Shown here one piece after another: positions 1 to 11,797 of a DNA stretch of 64,000 bases (positions within the stretch are counted from its first letter, which is position 1; each line of letters starts with the position of its first letter). The notes below the pieces were generated by a model that saw only the letters and a program-made list of their open reading frames with translations, did not search any database and had not been told where the DNA came from. Origin of the DNA: Zygnema cylindricum (Eukaryota; Streptophyta; Zygnematophyceae; Zygnematales; Zygnemataceae). The position numbers and the translations under genes are program-made. Location of the stretch: NCBI GenBank assembly GCA_037447655.1, contig JBBHKE010001459.1, forward strand, positions 64,001-128,000, in the 5' to 3' direction.

Positions 1-157
1 AAAATAGTATAAGAGAACTATATCCATGATGTTACTGCGACTTTTTTGTTGAAAAATAAATTTGTTTTTGTCTCATGCCTTCCTTTGTTCTAATGGGATC
101 CAAGAACTGAAACGTTATTTTTTTCTCGTGTCTTCCTTTGTTAACAATTGGGACCAG

Positions 158-3100
158 AGAACCAAAACACGATGTTGCTAAGGCTTTTTTGGCGGCTGTG
201 AGAGTCTCCCAGCAGCGCCACTTGGAAAAAGGAAGGAAATTAAGGGGATGTGCTCGGTTAGGAAAAATGGACGCCAATTTGCAAGAAACGAACCAACATG
301 AAAGTATACATGTGGGAGGTGAAGAGGAGGAGGACGAGGATGGGACACTGTCGGCTGCCAGGTGTCGAGCGTACAAAAGTCGAAACCAATCAGAGAAGTG
401 GGAGGTAATAATTTTCTATTCATTCAGTTTGGATTCTTTTTGGCTTTGGGAGATTAGGTTCTAGTAACTTGATCAGTCTTGCTTAATAATTACTGTCGTT
501 TTTAGCTTCAAAACAATGTCTTTTACTCTTGTCCGCAGTGCTTTTTATACTCGACTGTTCTACAGACACCTACTTGTGTGACCAAGTCATGTCATGAAGC
601 GTTTATGGAGAGTCAAATGTTTCTTCTCCTGTCTTCCTCATGACAGAAGTTTTGTGTTGACATTTGTTGATGAACAGATAAATATGTGTCAGTGTGTTGG
701 TGTTTGAATTTGAAAGGCTGTTGGTTTATCAATAGGGGTGCAAATTGTATGGCAAATTATAGCAAATTATATGCAATTGAGCCTGACTGAATTTTAAAGT
801 TGGTGATTTGTTCATGCAGGGAGTGGAAAGAAAAGTGGTTCCTTACCGACGGTGTGGACTTACCACTCACACGATGGAAACTATCATGGGCTTCAGGGTG
901 TGCTTCTATACTTTCTCCCCTTTTTTCGTCAAAAACAACTTTAGTGTAGGTTCCTGTAAAGGGAAAAGCAGAACAATTCAGGCTTTTTTTTATTTGAGAA
1001 GTTTAAATTAAGGGAGCTGTCAATAGCGACAACATTGGTTGAAGGTTTGCCTCAATTTTGTTGCACCGAATCTTTTTTGACAGAGCTCAAGGATCAACAA
1101 TAGAAATTACAGTTTTATGATTGTACCTTCCATTTCTGTTAAATTGATTCCCCAACCTCAGGTTAGAGTTATTGATTTAACATACTTGTATGAATGAAGG
1201 GGACTCATAGGTCCAAATTTGTGTGGTTGAAAACAGACTTTTCCAGAACCGGAGCTTTTGTCTCTGACAGATCGAATCAAGTACGTCCGGGTAAGTTTCT
1301 GTGGCACTGACCTACAACCTTCTCATAGGCAAATTTTTCTGTTAACATTTTCCTTGTTAACTAGTTTGAATGAGCAAATTGTTTGATGATATGTTGTTAA
1401 ATTTGGCGCAAAGGTTCTGTTCTTGAAGTAACTAGAGCATTTATTTAGCAAAGGATTTATCGTTTGATATTTTTTGTCGCTGTTAAAAAATCATGCCAGT
1501 TAGAACCCACCGAAATATTTCCAGGTACAAGATCTAGCACTGATAGACACCCATACGCTGGAAGATGTTCGTCGTACTCTGCATACCCTTTTACTTTCAG
1601 CAACCCAAAAACACTGGGTGACAACCACTATATGTCATACGTAACACTATTTCGTGGCCTCAAGTGTGACGTACAAATAGTTCAATGTTAGCAAATCGTT
1701 GGAGTCAAGCAGCCAAAAAAACTTTTCCAGCGATGAAAAGACTTGGCCCTTTGTCTAAAAAAGGGCGATAAATACTGTAGTTCACACGCATGTATGTATA
1801 AGCTGTAAGATATCGACACTTAAACGATTGTAGGTTTCAGAGTTTTTTTGGTGGGTGGCATGCTCAGCAACAAGAACAATGCAGTTAAACGTATAATGAG
1901 TTAGCCTTTTTTTTTTTTTTTTTGTTGACCTTTGGGTTTTTGCCACGCAGGAGAGTGCAAAAAAGAGAGTGTGCTTTGGGAAATCGGCTATTCATGGTTG
2001 GGGTCTTATTGCTCGTCGAAATATTCGTGAAGGAGAAATGGTCAGTATTTCTTTCTTTGGGAATTCTTTTGGCAGTGCAAAAAACGAACAGCCTCCTTTT
2101 GATTACATTTATTACTTACATCAGGATTTCTTAGATGATTGAAGATCTAGGAATTGGGATTTTCATGTAACTTTTTAAGGGTGTTTTTTTCTTTATTGCA
2201 ACCTTGTCATTGAAGCAAATGGGAAAAAACATAAATGTCAAACATGGAATATGGAATCAAGCTGAGTAATGATGAAAGAAATGGAAAGGATTAGGTGAAA
2301 CTGAAAGGAAAAATTGATGGATTTCCATTTTTTGGGAATGGAATGCAGGTGTTAGACTACAGAGGAGTGGCAGTGGGCAAGAAAGTGGCAGATCTGCGGG
2401 AAAAAAGATATCGTGAGCAAGGGAAAGACTGCTATGTACGCTTTCTTCTTTTCCAGTTCCTGTTTCTCTGCAGTTTGTAGGACATGTATGATGTCACAAC
2501 AGAATATTTGCGTCTTTGGGTTTGATTGAATTGAGTTCTAAAATGATTGGCTTGTACACATTTGGCTTGGAAAAGAAGCGTACTACTAAGAGCAAAGGAG
2601 CATTTGGCATTTATTTATTTTATTTTTCTACTAAGAGCATTTGGCTTAGTACTTTATTTGGCTTGCTATTTTCTATCTGAGCTGCCACTGGATTATAAAG
2701 GATTATTACAATAAAGTAATGGATGTCTGTAGACGTGTTTCCTTCTGGATCATCTTTTCATGCGAAGTGTATGGCAATGAAGCTAAGTACCGAGCTAGAC
2801 TTTTGGATCATGGAATTTTTGATCAATTGTCATTTTTGATTTTTATTTCAGTTGTTTAAGATCGATGATGAACGAGTCATTGATGCAACTGAAAAAGGCA
2901 ACATTGCACGCCTGATCAACCATTCGGTGAGCTCAACACCTTTATTTTCACTTTCTTCAGTTCCATAGTTTACTTTCAAATTTCAAATCATCCTGAAACT
3001 AACAGCCACGTGGCTCCATTCTTTCCACCACACAACGAATCATTAAGGAAATTTACACTTCCAAAGGCAGTACTGTCTATGCTACACCATGAGGTCCATC

Positions 3101-4533
3101 TCCTGAGATCCGGATTGGAATTTTAGTATTGTTATTACCACATGATAGTGATTGATGGTTATTGAATTTCATTTTTCATTCCCAACTGATTTGTGTAATA
3201 GAAGATCGACATTGATTTAGGATAAGTGCTACATGTTAAAGCATGAACATTAAAGCATTATATTTATTGTTGAGTTTATATGGCTGGCGTGCGCAGTACC
3301 TTGTCCACTGTAGTTAGTGGGGATTCTATGACTCCTTAACACACTATTTTTGTGTCGTTGTCCTCTCACACCTGTTCCACCCATACTGAGCAAATCTAGT
3401 ACTGGAATAATGTATAGACTTGGTAAATACTTGAATAGAGTTTGGTTCAAAATTATAGGGCAGTGTAGTCAAGGAATTTGGATCAATTTGACTTTATGTA
3501 CATTGGCGTGTTCTCTGAAGGAAAAAATGAAGTAGAATTTTTTCTTAAACATAGAACAATGTTGAAGATCTTTGAATATAAAACAAAGTAAAAAGTGACC
3601 CGAAACATAGAACAAGTACAGGTTCTTTGAAACATAGAATGAAGTAAAATTTATCTGAAACAGGAAAAAGTTTGTCCCATTTGCAGTGTGCCCCGAACTG
3701 TTATGCAAAGATTCTTGATGTGGAGGAGATAGTTGACGGCAAAATTTCTACACAAAGTATCATAATGCTCATTGCTCGAAAAGATGTGGGAGTGGAAGAG
3801 GAGTTAACGTGAGTGTTCTCGAACTTTCTCCTTTTTAACGTCCTTTTTGGTTCTCTTTACAGCCTGAGATCAGTCAGATGAAAGCTTGAAGCTTTCATGA
3901 CAATTTTGGAATACAGTTTGCAACTATGGGAAAAAAAAAGAAAGTGTCATTGAATGAATGCTTTGAGTGAATGACATTAGCATATCGCACACTCCCTGAT
4001 TGAAAAATCCCTTGTTTTATAGGTTGATGTGTTATACATTAACCACTGTTACTTGGTCCACCAATTTTAAATTTGTTTTGTTTTATGGTTTCTTTTAGGG
4101 TTCTTTGAAGCTTTTGGAAGTATATCTTGTACAAAATGAGTTTTTGTGAAGCCTTCCGTCTGATTTAAGGTCCTTAAACTAATGAAGTTAAGGTGATGAA
4201 TTTAAGCTTGTAGATTCATAGGGCAATTACACTATCGCAGTTCTACTTTCGTTTTGAGGGTAAAATGTACAAATTTGTACTTTTTTAAGTAATCGCACGT
4301 ACAGTCTACTCTAAAACATGTATGAATGTTGCATTCTACCCTCAGAACGAGGGTAAGGTAAGTTTCTCTATGGATTACTATGGCATATCGTAAACCCACG
4401 GTACTTATTGTGGATAATATAACAATTTGAAATGTTTATTTTGTCCAGGTATGACTATCGGTTTGATCAGGAGGATAAAAATAAGGTGGCTTGTCTATGC
4501 GGTGCCCCCAGTTGTCGCCGTCACATGAATTAG
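158..4533 (+). CDS. Trithorax-like SET histone H3K4 methyltransferase, ATX3/4/5 type (3' part)
   Basis: The C-terminal half of a chromatin regulator that by family would methylate histone H3 lysine 4 in the nucleus. Exons read in one frame: about 158-404 (5' edge uncertain), 820-897, 1237-1290, 1951-2040, 2349-2435, 2852-2926, 3687-3808, 4449-4533 (TAG 4531-4533). All introns from 404 on are GT-AG. The SET domain starts at [17 protein letters not shown] (exon 1951), continues with LDYRG and [14 protein letters not shown], the catalytic-core motif RLINHS+CAPNCYAKI split across the 2926/3687 junction, and ELTYDYRF. A post-SET motif [13 protein letters not shown] ends the protein, as in plant ATX proteins. 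The upstream exons ([18 protein letters not shown]) resemble the linker before SET in ATX3/4/5. PWWP, FYR and PHD parts would lie left of the window. Subgroup assignment is from memory of the family. Confidence 0.87.
4213..4375. repeat. Small MITE-like insert in the last ATX intron
   Basis: This part of the last intron begins with ATTACACTATCG, the same 12 bases that open a similar insert in RPS15 intron 3 (10742-10883). Inside, a segment with GAGGGTAAAATGTAC and a later ACGAGGGTAAGG suggest a degraded inverted structure. I see no clear target duplication. Confidence 0.35.
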
Positions 4534-4765
4534 AAACTTTTTTATTATCTTTGAGACCAATCTTAGGGAGTAAAATTCACCTCTCTTTTCTCCAACATTT
4601 AGTCTAAAACCGAAGTAGGAATGTCAATTGTTACTGAAATCTTTAATTCTTTCTTTGTAGCTTATCAAAAAGGACGATTTTTATGAAGAACAAAGCTTTT
4701 TCTTAATGTGAAACGGTTCCTGGAAAGGACGGTTCAAAATGCATCTGTATATATAGAGCAGGTCA

Positions 4766-4895
4766 GTCCAATTCAAATCAGTTCGATTCAATTCAGTTCA
4801 GTTCAATTCAGTTCAGTTCAAATTGAGTCCAGTTAGATCAGTTGAGTTGAGTTCAGTTAAGTTCAATCCTGTTCCGTTCAGTTCAGTTCAGTTCA
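4766..4895. repeat. Degenerate TTCAG/TTCAA pentanucleotide microsatellite
   Basis: About 130 bases made almost only of CAGTT and CAATT words (for example TTCAGTTCAGTTCAGTTCAG at the right end), just downstream of the SET gene's likely 3' UTR. It shows no coding potential. Confidence 0.85.
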
Positions 4896-6125
4896 GTAGT
4901 TGCCTTGAGCTCTGCTTCGGGCCAAATGAGTTAAGGCAGCAATAAGTTTTGGTTTCGGTCTTTATTTGTATTAGTTGCTATTTTCTTGGATTTGTCGTTA
5001 AGCGGTCTTTACGGTGTTCATTCATTCATATTGTACCATCTTATTTGTTATTTGAAATCTTCTGGCTTACGTGTTTCCTTTTTTTAAGGTTTTCTTCCTC
5101 ATTGTATTTGGTTTTTCATTTTCGTTTTGGTTCTTTGTTTCCTTTGTTTCTGTGTAATCAGATGGTTTACCTTCGTGCTTTCTTTTTTAAAATTCTCATT
5201 GAATTCACAAATGTGTGTGGCGTGAGTGGGGAGCATTTACCGCTTGAAATTGTATTGTGGTTATGTAACTCTTACGCATGTAGGTCGCAAAGATTTAAAT
5301 GGAATCAAATGGGAATTAAATGCTCTCTTGTGTGACATAGCCTGTGATGAATTATATGTGACAATTAGGGCTGGCAAGCATATGTTCTGTTGTGTGATAC
5401 AATATCCTTTGATCCCTTGGTCCTGGAAAGTACACTGCTCGCCGTTATTAGTGTTAATAACACTAATTCGGTCGCGACTTTTTTTGGCCAAAAATCACAA
5501 AATAGAGTTAAATCTGCCTCGTCTCCTTGCACTGAATTAGTATTATTGTAATAACTCTTTAACATTAATAATGATGAGTGGTGTAGTGATGGAAATTAGG
5601 TCAAAATGAGATAAATGCATGTTGATGCCATGACCATCATGCATGCATGGATGGGCATGCAGGGCGACGGATTCCTTTTCTAATTGACTTACTGCCAGGT
5701 AGACGGAATTAGGGTGACCATGTCTTCAACTTGATATAACATGTTCTTTTCAAAAAAATAATCGAGCTCATCTTTCAAATCCTCACAGGTTTTAAATTCA
5801 ATAAGTATCTTGCTGGGGCTGAAGTCGAAGAATTTTTTGAGAGTGTACAAATGGTGTGCAAATGTATAGTTTGAATATGAAGTGCAAAAAAATATGCGAT
5901 GTACAATCTCAAAACAACAAAAACTCATAGCTACTCGGCAAAAGGTCAAAATCATGAAATTGTGGAAAAATTCCGCCGTTCTCCGCGGGAGAGTGGGCTT
6001 CGGTAACTTCAAAAAAAATCACGAATTAACCCGCGACTTTGTTGGAAACTGTCTTGTCCAGTCAATACATTGTAAATTAGCACAACATACAATGAACTGT
6101 TAACTGGTCACTTATGTACTTGTTA
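4896..6125. other. Intergenic stretch without a recognised gene
   Basis: AT-rich sequence between the SET gene and the hAT-like repeats. Open frames occur (for example about 4949-5335 + and 5689-6012 -) but they lack splice context, composition bias or any recognisable motif. Around 5440-5600 two facing stretches with GTTATTAGTG and CATTAATAATGATGAG may be a decayed MITE. Confidence 0.5.
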
Positions 6126-6129
6126 AATT

Positions 6130-6511
6130 TGTACCGCGTACAAATTGTACTGTTGTGCAGTCGCGATAAATTCGATATTTGACATATAGAATATCGAACG
6201 GAGTGAGCCAGATATATCGCTCCGGCACCAACAAAAATTATCGCAATATCTTGGGTGAGTCGGTTCCGTACAGTACGGAAATAATGGACCGAAAATCGTA
6301 CGGAAGATTCCTTGTATATGCTTCAAAATATACGGAAATAATGGACCGAAAATCGTACGGAAGATTCCTTGTATATGCTTCAAAATATATCGTTATATCG
6401 AGTCAATTTCGGTAAAGTATCGCATTTTTAGCTTCCGATAAATCGAGGCGATATATCCATTATCCAAAATAGGTACATATCGAATATTGGAAAGAGGCCC
6501 TCGATACACAA
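6130..6511. mobile_element. Degenerate hAT-like nonautonomous element, right TIR visible
   Basis: A run of GATATATCG-type words ending in CGATACACAACACTA, nearly the right terminal repeat of the intact copy at 6605-7012. The left terminus is not clear. It contains an internal tandem duplication at 6274-6387. It has no coding capacity. Confidence 0.6.
6274..6387. repeat. 57-bp tandem duplication
   Basis: Two copies, 6274-6330 and 6331-6387, starting TACGGAAATAATGGACCG and ending GCTTCAAAATA. They look identical by eye, so the duplication is recent relative to the degenerate element around it. Confidence 0.92.
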
Positions 6512-6604
6512 CACTAATGAAAAGATACAAAAACTCTAATAATGCAACAGTTGTTGATTGACTTTAGGATTCGCATGTTTTATACCACCGTATAATAGAA
6601 AAAC

Positions 6605-6777
6605 TAGTGTTGGGTACCGAGGACCCTTTGCCGATATTCGATATATATCGAATTTCAGGTACCCGATAATCGATATATCGCTTCGATATATCGAAAACCA
6701 AATCATCGCGATATATTGGCGATATATCGCCGATATATCGAGCCATAAAAAAAATGAAATTTCCATTTTTTTTTTCA

Positions 6778-6818
<41 letters not shown>

Positions 6819-7012
6819 TGGCGGGGGGGGGGGGGGTAATATCCGTACGATTTTCCGTACTGCGACTGTACGGACACCCATTTTTTTGCGATATATATCG
6901 CGATAATTTATGTTGGTCCCGGTACGATATATCGAGGAATCTGCTCGATCGATATTCGATATATCGAAAATTGCAATTATCGCGATATGAATTTACCCGA
7001 TACCCAACACTA
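6605..7012. mobile_element. Nonautonomous hAT-like MITE with 8-bp target duplication
   Basis: A 408-bp element bounded by the inverted termini TAGTGTTGGGTACCG and CGATACCCAACACTA. The flanks are identical 8-mers AGAAAAAC (6597-6604 and 7013-7020), the target-duplication length of hAT transposons. Both halves are packed with self-complementary GATATATCG words. The middle is a run of about 38 C (6780-6817), then GTGGC, then 14 G (6823-6836), so the centre can form a G/C hairpin. No transposase is present. Related copies lie at 6130-6511, 51678-52117 and 56763-56936. Confidence 0.85.
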
Positions 7013-7261
7013 AGAAAAACGCATTTTAATACTACGGTATGCTACGAATCTAAGCTGAAACGACGAAAACCGAGACCCCGGTCGAACCGGCGGTTTCAGT
7101 CCGATATGCAGCATTATAAAATATGTGTACGGTAAAGTACGGTACTGTAGCTCAAAACTCCAAATGTTCCAAAACAATTTGAAACGGTATACGGTATTAC
7201 GAGAAGCTCCGTACTAGACGCGTACTATGTGGTTTTTCAAAATATACTCTATAGTTCAGTA

Positions 7262-7459
7262 CACCGCCAATCGCTATTAGAGTATATAACGCTAATTCGG
7301 TGCCCCTAAATTTTGACCCCAAAACCTGAAATAGAATTAATAACGCTATTTAAGTTCGTGGACCATAATCTGCCACGTCTCAGGCACTAAATTAGAATCA
7401 ATAACGCTAATTTTTTTTTGACGCTATTTAATCCTTGACTCTAATAGCGATTGGCGGTG
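7262..7459. mobile_element. MITE with inverted termini and TA target duplication
   Basis: 198 bp from CACCGCCAATCGCTATTAGA to its exact reverse complement at the right end, flanked by TA on both sides (7260-7261, 7460-7461). A TA duplication is typical of Tc1/mariner-type elements. It is noncoding. A related element with the same end is at 54701-55186. Confidence 0.82.
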
Positions 7460-7471
7460 TACTGTACTGTA

Positions 7472-8055
7472 CACCGTCGATCGTATTTAGCGTGTAGAAA
7501 TTATTAGTGTGTAGAATAATTTAGTGTCATGTACACTAATTTTGACTTAGAAATTTTTTGAAAAAAAAGTTATACACTAATTTTTCAACGAACGCCAATA
7601 TGGGTACAGCTGATTTGTCGAGAGGATATTCACAGTAATATAGGTAAAAGTACAAATTCTGACAATTCGTACACTGTCGCATACTTTAACTCTAATTAAT
7701 TCCTAACTCTAATTTCGGTTTTTTAGGGGTGTAGGCAATACGCGACAAATAAATGTACACTAAAACAGGTACAGGTACGAAATATTTTAATTCACAGGGC
7801 AGTTTTTCGTGTGATAGAAGATATTTTTAAAAATATCTGTACTTGTATAATTCAAAAGTACATTTTTATACGAACCGACACGTTCCGTACTCCACACTAA
7901 TAAAAATATACATAAATTAAAATGGTGCACACTAATTGTTCATCTCGTAATTAGCGTACAGGAAAAATTAGTATCGTTTACCCTATTTTAGGTAAAACCC
8001 TCAAAATTTAGGGGCGCCGAATTAGTGTTCAACACGCTAAATACGATCGACGGTG
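7472..8055. mobile_element. Second TA-flanked MITE, related termini
   Basis: 584 bp from CACCGTCGATCGTATTTAGC to the reverse complement ending ATACGATCGACGGTG, with TA on both sides (7470-7471, 8056-8057). It starts 12 bases after the previous MITE ends, and the termini share the CACCGNC..ATCG..TATTAG pattern. The inside is AT-rich with no frame of note. Confidence 0.8.
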
Positions 8056-8110
8056 TAGTTTACGTATTGTACGATAAACCACATTGCCGCATACAGCAGT
8101 TCAAATTGTT

Positions 8111-8193
8111 TTCGCACTTTTGAACTATTTAACTTTTCGCACTTTTGAACTATTTAACTTTTCGCACTTTTGAACTGTGTAACTTTTCGCACG
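8111..8193. repeat. 25-bp tandem repeat upstream of RPS15
   Basis: Period exactly 25: TTCGCACTTTTGAACTATTT recurs at 8111, 8136, 8161 (with GTGT for ATTT) and partially at 8186. It sits 40-120 bases before the telo-box/site II pair, so it may lie in the promoter. Its function is unknown. Confidence 0.88.
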
Positions 8194-8230
8194 TGTTACG
8201 CTGTTCTCTGAACCCTTAGAACCGGCTCCA

Positions 8231-8244
8231 AGGGTTTAGGCCCA
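8231..8244 (+). promoter_or_regulatory. Telo-box and site II motif of the RPS15 promoter
   Basis: AGGGTTTAGG (8231-8240) is a permutation of the plant telomere-type repeat and overlaps a site II-like GGCCCA (8239-8244). In plants this pair is typical of ribosomal-protein promoters and couples transcription to growth. It lies about 65 bases before the start codon, so it is close to, or inside, the transcript leader. Regulation is inferred from the motifs. Confidence 0.6.
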
Positions 8245-8307
8245 GCTTTAAGTTGAACGAAGCCCTACCTACGCCCTCTCTTTTGCTTGGGCATCAAACC
8301 AGACACC

Positions 8308-11300
8308 ATGGTGAGTCTCTCCGCTCCCTTTCCTTATACATTTTTTCTTCTTTGTTATACTGAGACGTTGAATTGCACACCGAGATATTACGTTTTCTTA
8401 TGATTGAAAATATCATGTAGTCCTTTTTAATTCATCAGTACTTTATTTGTATACTTATTAAAGGTCCTTAGCGGTTTGATGATTAGGGTTAGCACTTCGT
8501 CTATGACTCACTGACAGTTTTAGGTTTTTGTTGGCATGTATGTTCAAGCTTTTCTCGGTGCTGCTTTGCTTTTGATTATTCTTATGATTTCAAAAAATGT
8601 TCGAAATACCTTTGCACCATACGATTTTAAGCATGTGATACTTTTTGCACTGTGACGATTGTTCTGCCATATTGCTTGCTGAAAAAATCACTTTTCTGTT
8701 GTCTCACTTGTGTTTTGACCGTGTAATATATAGGGTTTGGTATATGAACCTTCTTCCATAGACAGGTGATTTTTACTTGTTTCTCATTGTAAGAAACTGA
8801 GATGCTTTTGATCTCATTTTATTCTTTAGGCGCGCTGCTGTCATAGCAACATCTTCTCTCCTTCTAAACTATTTTAACCTTTTGGTTTTATTAGGTTTGT
8901 TATACCCAGACTAATTTGTAAATCTACTGTCCTTTCCCCTCTGCAACTATATAGGTTTTTCCTCGTTATATGGAGAGATGATCTGCTCTATATTTGTCTC
9001 TCTTAGTATTTCTATTTTCAGTCGGATGGCCACTGTTTTCTTTCCCATTGTTGATGCCCAGGAATGAGTCTTTTTCCTCTCTATCGACTTACCCTCCCTT
9101 TCTCCTTTTCCCTCTCTTTCTCCTCTCATTTTCCTCCGTTTTTCTCACTTTTTCCGCTCCCCCTTTATTTTTGCCTCTCTCTCCCTTTCCTTTCCCTCTC
9201 CCCCCTTTTTACTCTCCTCTCGATCTCTTTATGACTCACAGGCCGACAATGAGGATGCCGCTGCTCCCAAGAAGAGGACGTTCAGGAAGTTTACCTTCCG
9301 AGGAGTGGACTTGGACCAGCTTTTGGATATGAACAATGAGGAGCTCGTCAACCTTTTCCATGCTCGGGCTCGTAGAAGGTATTATCTAACCCTAATTCGA
9401 TAGTCTAGTCTGCAAAAACAAGTAGAGAATTAGTATGATACCTTTCTAACATAATCATGTAATTTGCTCTTAGGTGGGCACTAGACTGGGAATTACCTTT
9501 CATGATCAAGCTAAGAATCAGGTGTTGGTCAAATTAACTGTATATGTGGTTTTCTCGTACAGCACGCGTATTATATGGTTTGTTTAGCACAATACGGGTA
9601 TAATACGAGAACTAGATATAACGTTTCCAATTATTTTTTCACATTTGAGCATGCCTAACACCTATAAACTTTTTCTTGTTTAAAGGTGTTTCTCAACCTA
9701 GCACTTACCTTATAACAATGAAGAAGCTGATCATGCTAGAAAGAAGATGAAAATATTGCTGAGACTTTGTCAACTGGGAAGGTTTCCGGTTTTATTTGTT
9801 TACATATTAAACTGTCATAATGAAGCAGGATATTTTCATAAGAGACATGTCCTGCTCGTTTGAAAAATGTTTTAATCTCAAAGTGTTAGATTTTTGTCGT
9901 TTAAAACATTATTCTATTACAATTTTACTGGTTTCTGAAGTGTAGTCTTGCAGAAGTTGACGCTGATTGATTTCTGTTTTCCTTAACCTCCACGCCTGCT
10001 TTTTCTGGGTTGAATTCTTCTGGTTTAATTTTGGAAAAGAATTAATATCAGTATCAGTTTTTGCTTCGCTAATTGGTTTAGGTTCTTTTGCTTCATATGA
10101 TAGGGTTCTGGGTAGAATTTATTTTATCTTTTGTTGTTTTTGCTGAAAGTTTTAAACCTGGTTTGCTGGGAGTATGCACAGATCATGAAGGTCTCATGGG
10201 TTTTGGTGGTACAAAATGATATGTTTTTTACTCGTAAGGCCATATTGTACTGATAGCGTTACCTGGGTAATGCTGTCAAATACTCGTATGCTTAGGGCTT
10301 TAATGCTGGCTGTTTTTGGTGGTATTCTCTTCCTGTATGTCTTAGCGTGATTTTGCCTGTTACTTGCCTTTGGAACAGTTGTGTTATGCTGTTGCAGTTT
10401 GCGTTGCTTTCTGTGAACAGATGTTTAAACTTTTTTAGCTGTGTTGTGACAGGTTTCAGAGAGGTTTGAAGAGGAAGCCTCTGGCTCTCATGAAGAAGTT
10501 GAGGAAGGCGGTGAGTGAACATTTTTAACCTTTTTTAATTTTGTGCACTTTCACTCAAATTTGCTGTCAGGCAGTCTTAGTCCAGGCTGGATGATTGTGT
10601 TTCACTGAAGCAATTTCTTAAGTGGTTTGGCTAAACTGGACGGTGTGAAAGCTGTTTTGGATATTTCTCTTGGTATATATTAGGGGTTTGATGTTGTCAG
10701 TAACAAGGTCGTCTTGCAGTGTTGAAAGACTGATAGGTATATTACACTATCGAAATTTAAGTTCCACTTGTACAATTTTATTAGTAACCTTATGTAGGAC
10801 TACTTCAAAAATCATACGAATTGTATGATTACTCACCTTTTACGTTTTACCTCAAAACTAGGTAAAACTCGCAAGTGTAATGACTCTATGAGACTTCTGA
10901 AATACACCAGGAGGTTATGGTTGGCTGGTTATTTGTTTCGCATTTATCTAGTATTGATGAGGTACATGTCGTTCAAATGTTTGTTTCTTAAAACGCAGTG
11001 AAGCAAAGAGAAGGAAGTTTCTGTTTCATATGTTGAAAATATTTTCTCAGCAGTTTTGATTTATTCTGAATGTAGACAAGTTAATGAATGGTTTGCAGAA
11101 GCGAGAGGCTGAGGAAGGCGAGAAGCCAGAACCCGTTCGCACACACTTGCGAAATATGATCATTGTCCCAGAAATGATTGGTAGTGTAATTGGAGTATAC
11201 AATGGCAAGATTTTCAACCAGGTGGAAATCAAGGTACATTGCAATAATGGAAACTCTCTCCTTCAAATCTATGGCTGGTATTGTTTGTCCAGAGCTTCTA

Positions 11301-11797
11301 TTTGGAAACCAGGGCTGAGATTTTAGCCTTTAGCTGACTTCAGTCATTGTACTGTTTTTAATTATTGCCAGTTTGCTATTTGATTTCAACAATATTTTAA
11401 GCACTCGCACTGATGTAAAACAGTTATGAGAATTTGACCTTTATTGTTGTCATGGTAAAGATAAGTCGCAGATTTGTTTTACTCACTGCAATCAATGTTG
11501 TGCATCGAATGAAACTTGTCATTGACTTTTTCAAGTAATCTTTTTTGCAAGTATTTAAAAAAGTGACATACATCCAGGAAGATAGCCTGGACAATTGGAA
11601 AACTGACTGACTATTTTGGTAATGTATTGTCTCTGGACTCAATATGCATACTCAATTTAACCTTCTTATTGTTTTTCTTGCAGCCGGAAATGATTGGACA
11701 CTACTTGGCGGAATTCTCCCTGTCTTACAAACCCGTGAAGCACGGAAGGCCCGGTATTGGAGCCACTCACTCTTCCCGTTTCATTCCCCTCAAGTAG
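8308..11797 (+). CDS. RPS15: 40S ribosomal protein S15 (uS19), complete, five exons
   Basis: Cytosolic small-subunit ribosomal protein of the uS19 family, at the head of the 40S subunit. Coding exons: 8308-8310 (only the ATG), 9242-9378, 10453-10510, 11099-11233, 11684-11797 (TAG 11795-11797). All introns are GT-AG and phases agree, giving 148 residues, close to the usual ~150 of plants. Family stretches visible: [86 protein letters not shown], and the C-terminal [17 protein letters not shown]. The start is fixed because an exon holding only the ATG splices directly to GCC-GAC. Intron 1 is strongly pyrimidine-rich (9060-9230). No disruption is visible, so the gene is probably active. Confidence 0.97.
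10742..10883. repeat. MITE-like insert in RPS15 intron 3
   Basis: About 140 bp opening with ATTACACTATCG and closing with CGCAAGTGTAAT, imperfect inverted ends. The opening matches the insert in the last ATX intron (4213). A family preferring introns is possible but rests on two copies here. Confidence 0.5.

Noticed and set aside
4949-5335. 128-codon hydrophobic open frame
   Set aside because: T-rich intergenic DNA gives Phe/Leu-rich frames by chance; no ATG at the start, no family motif.
6536-6881. Frames with poly-Gly or poly-Pro
   Set aside because: They translate the C/G centre of the hAT-like MITE.
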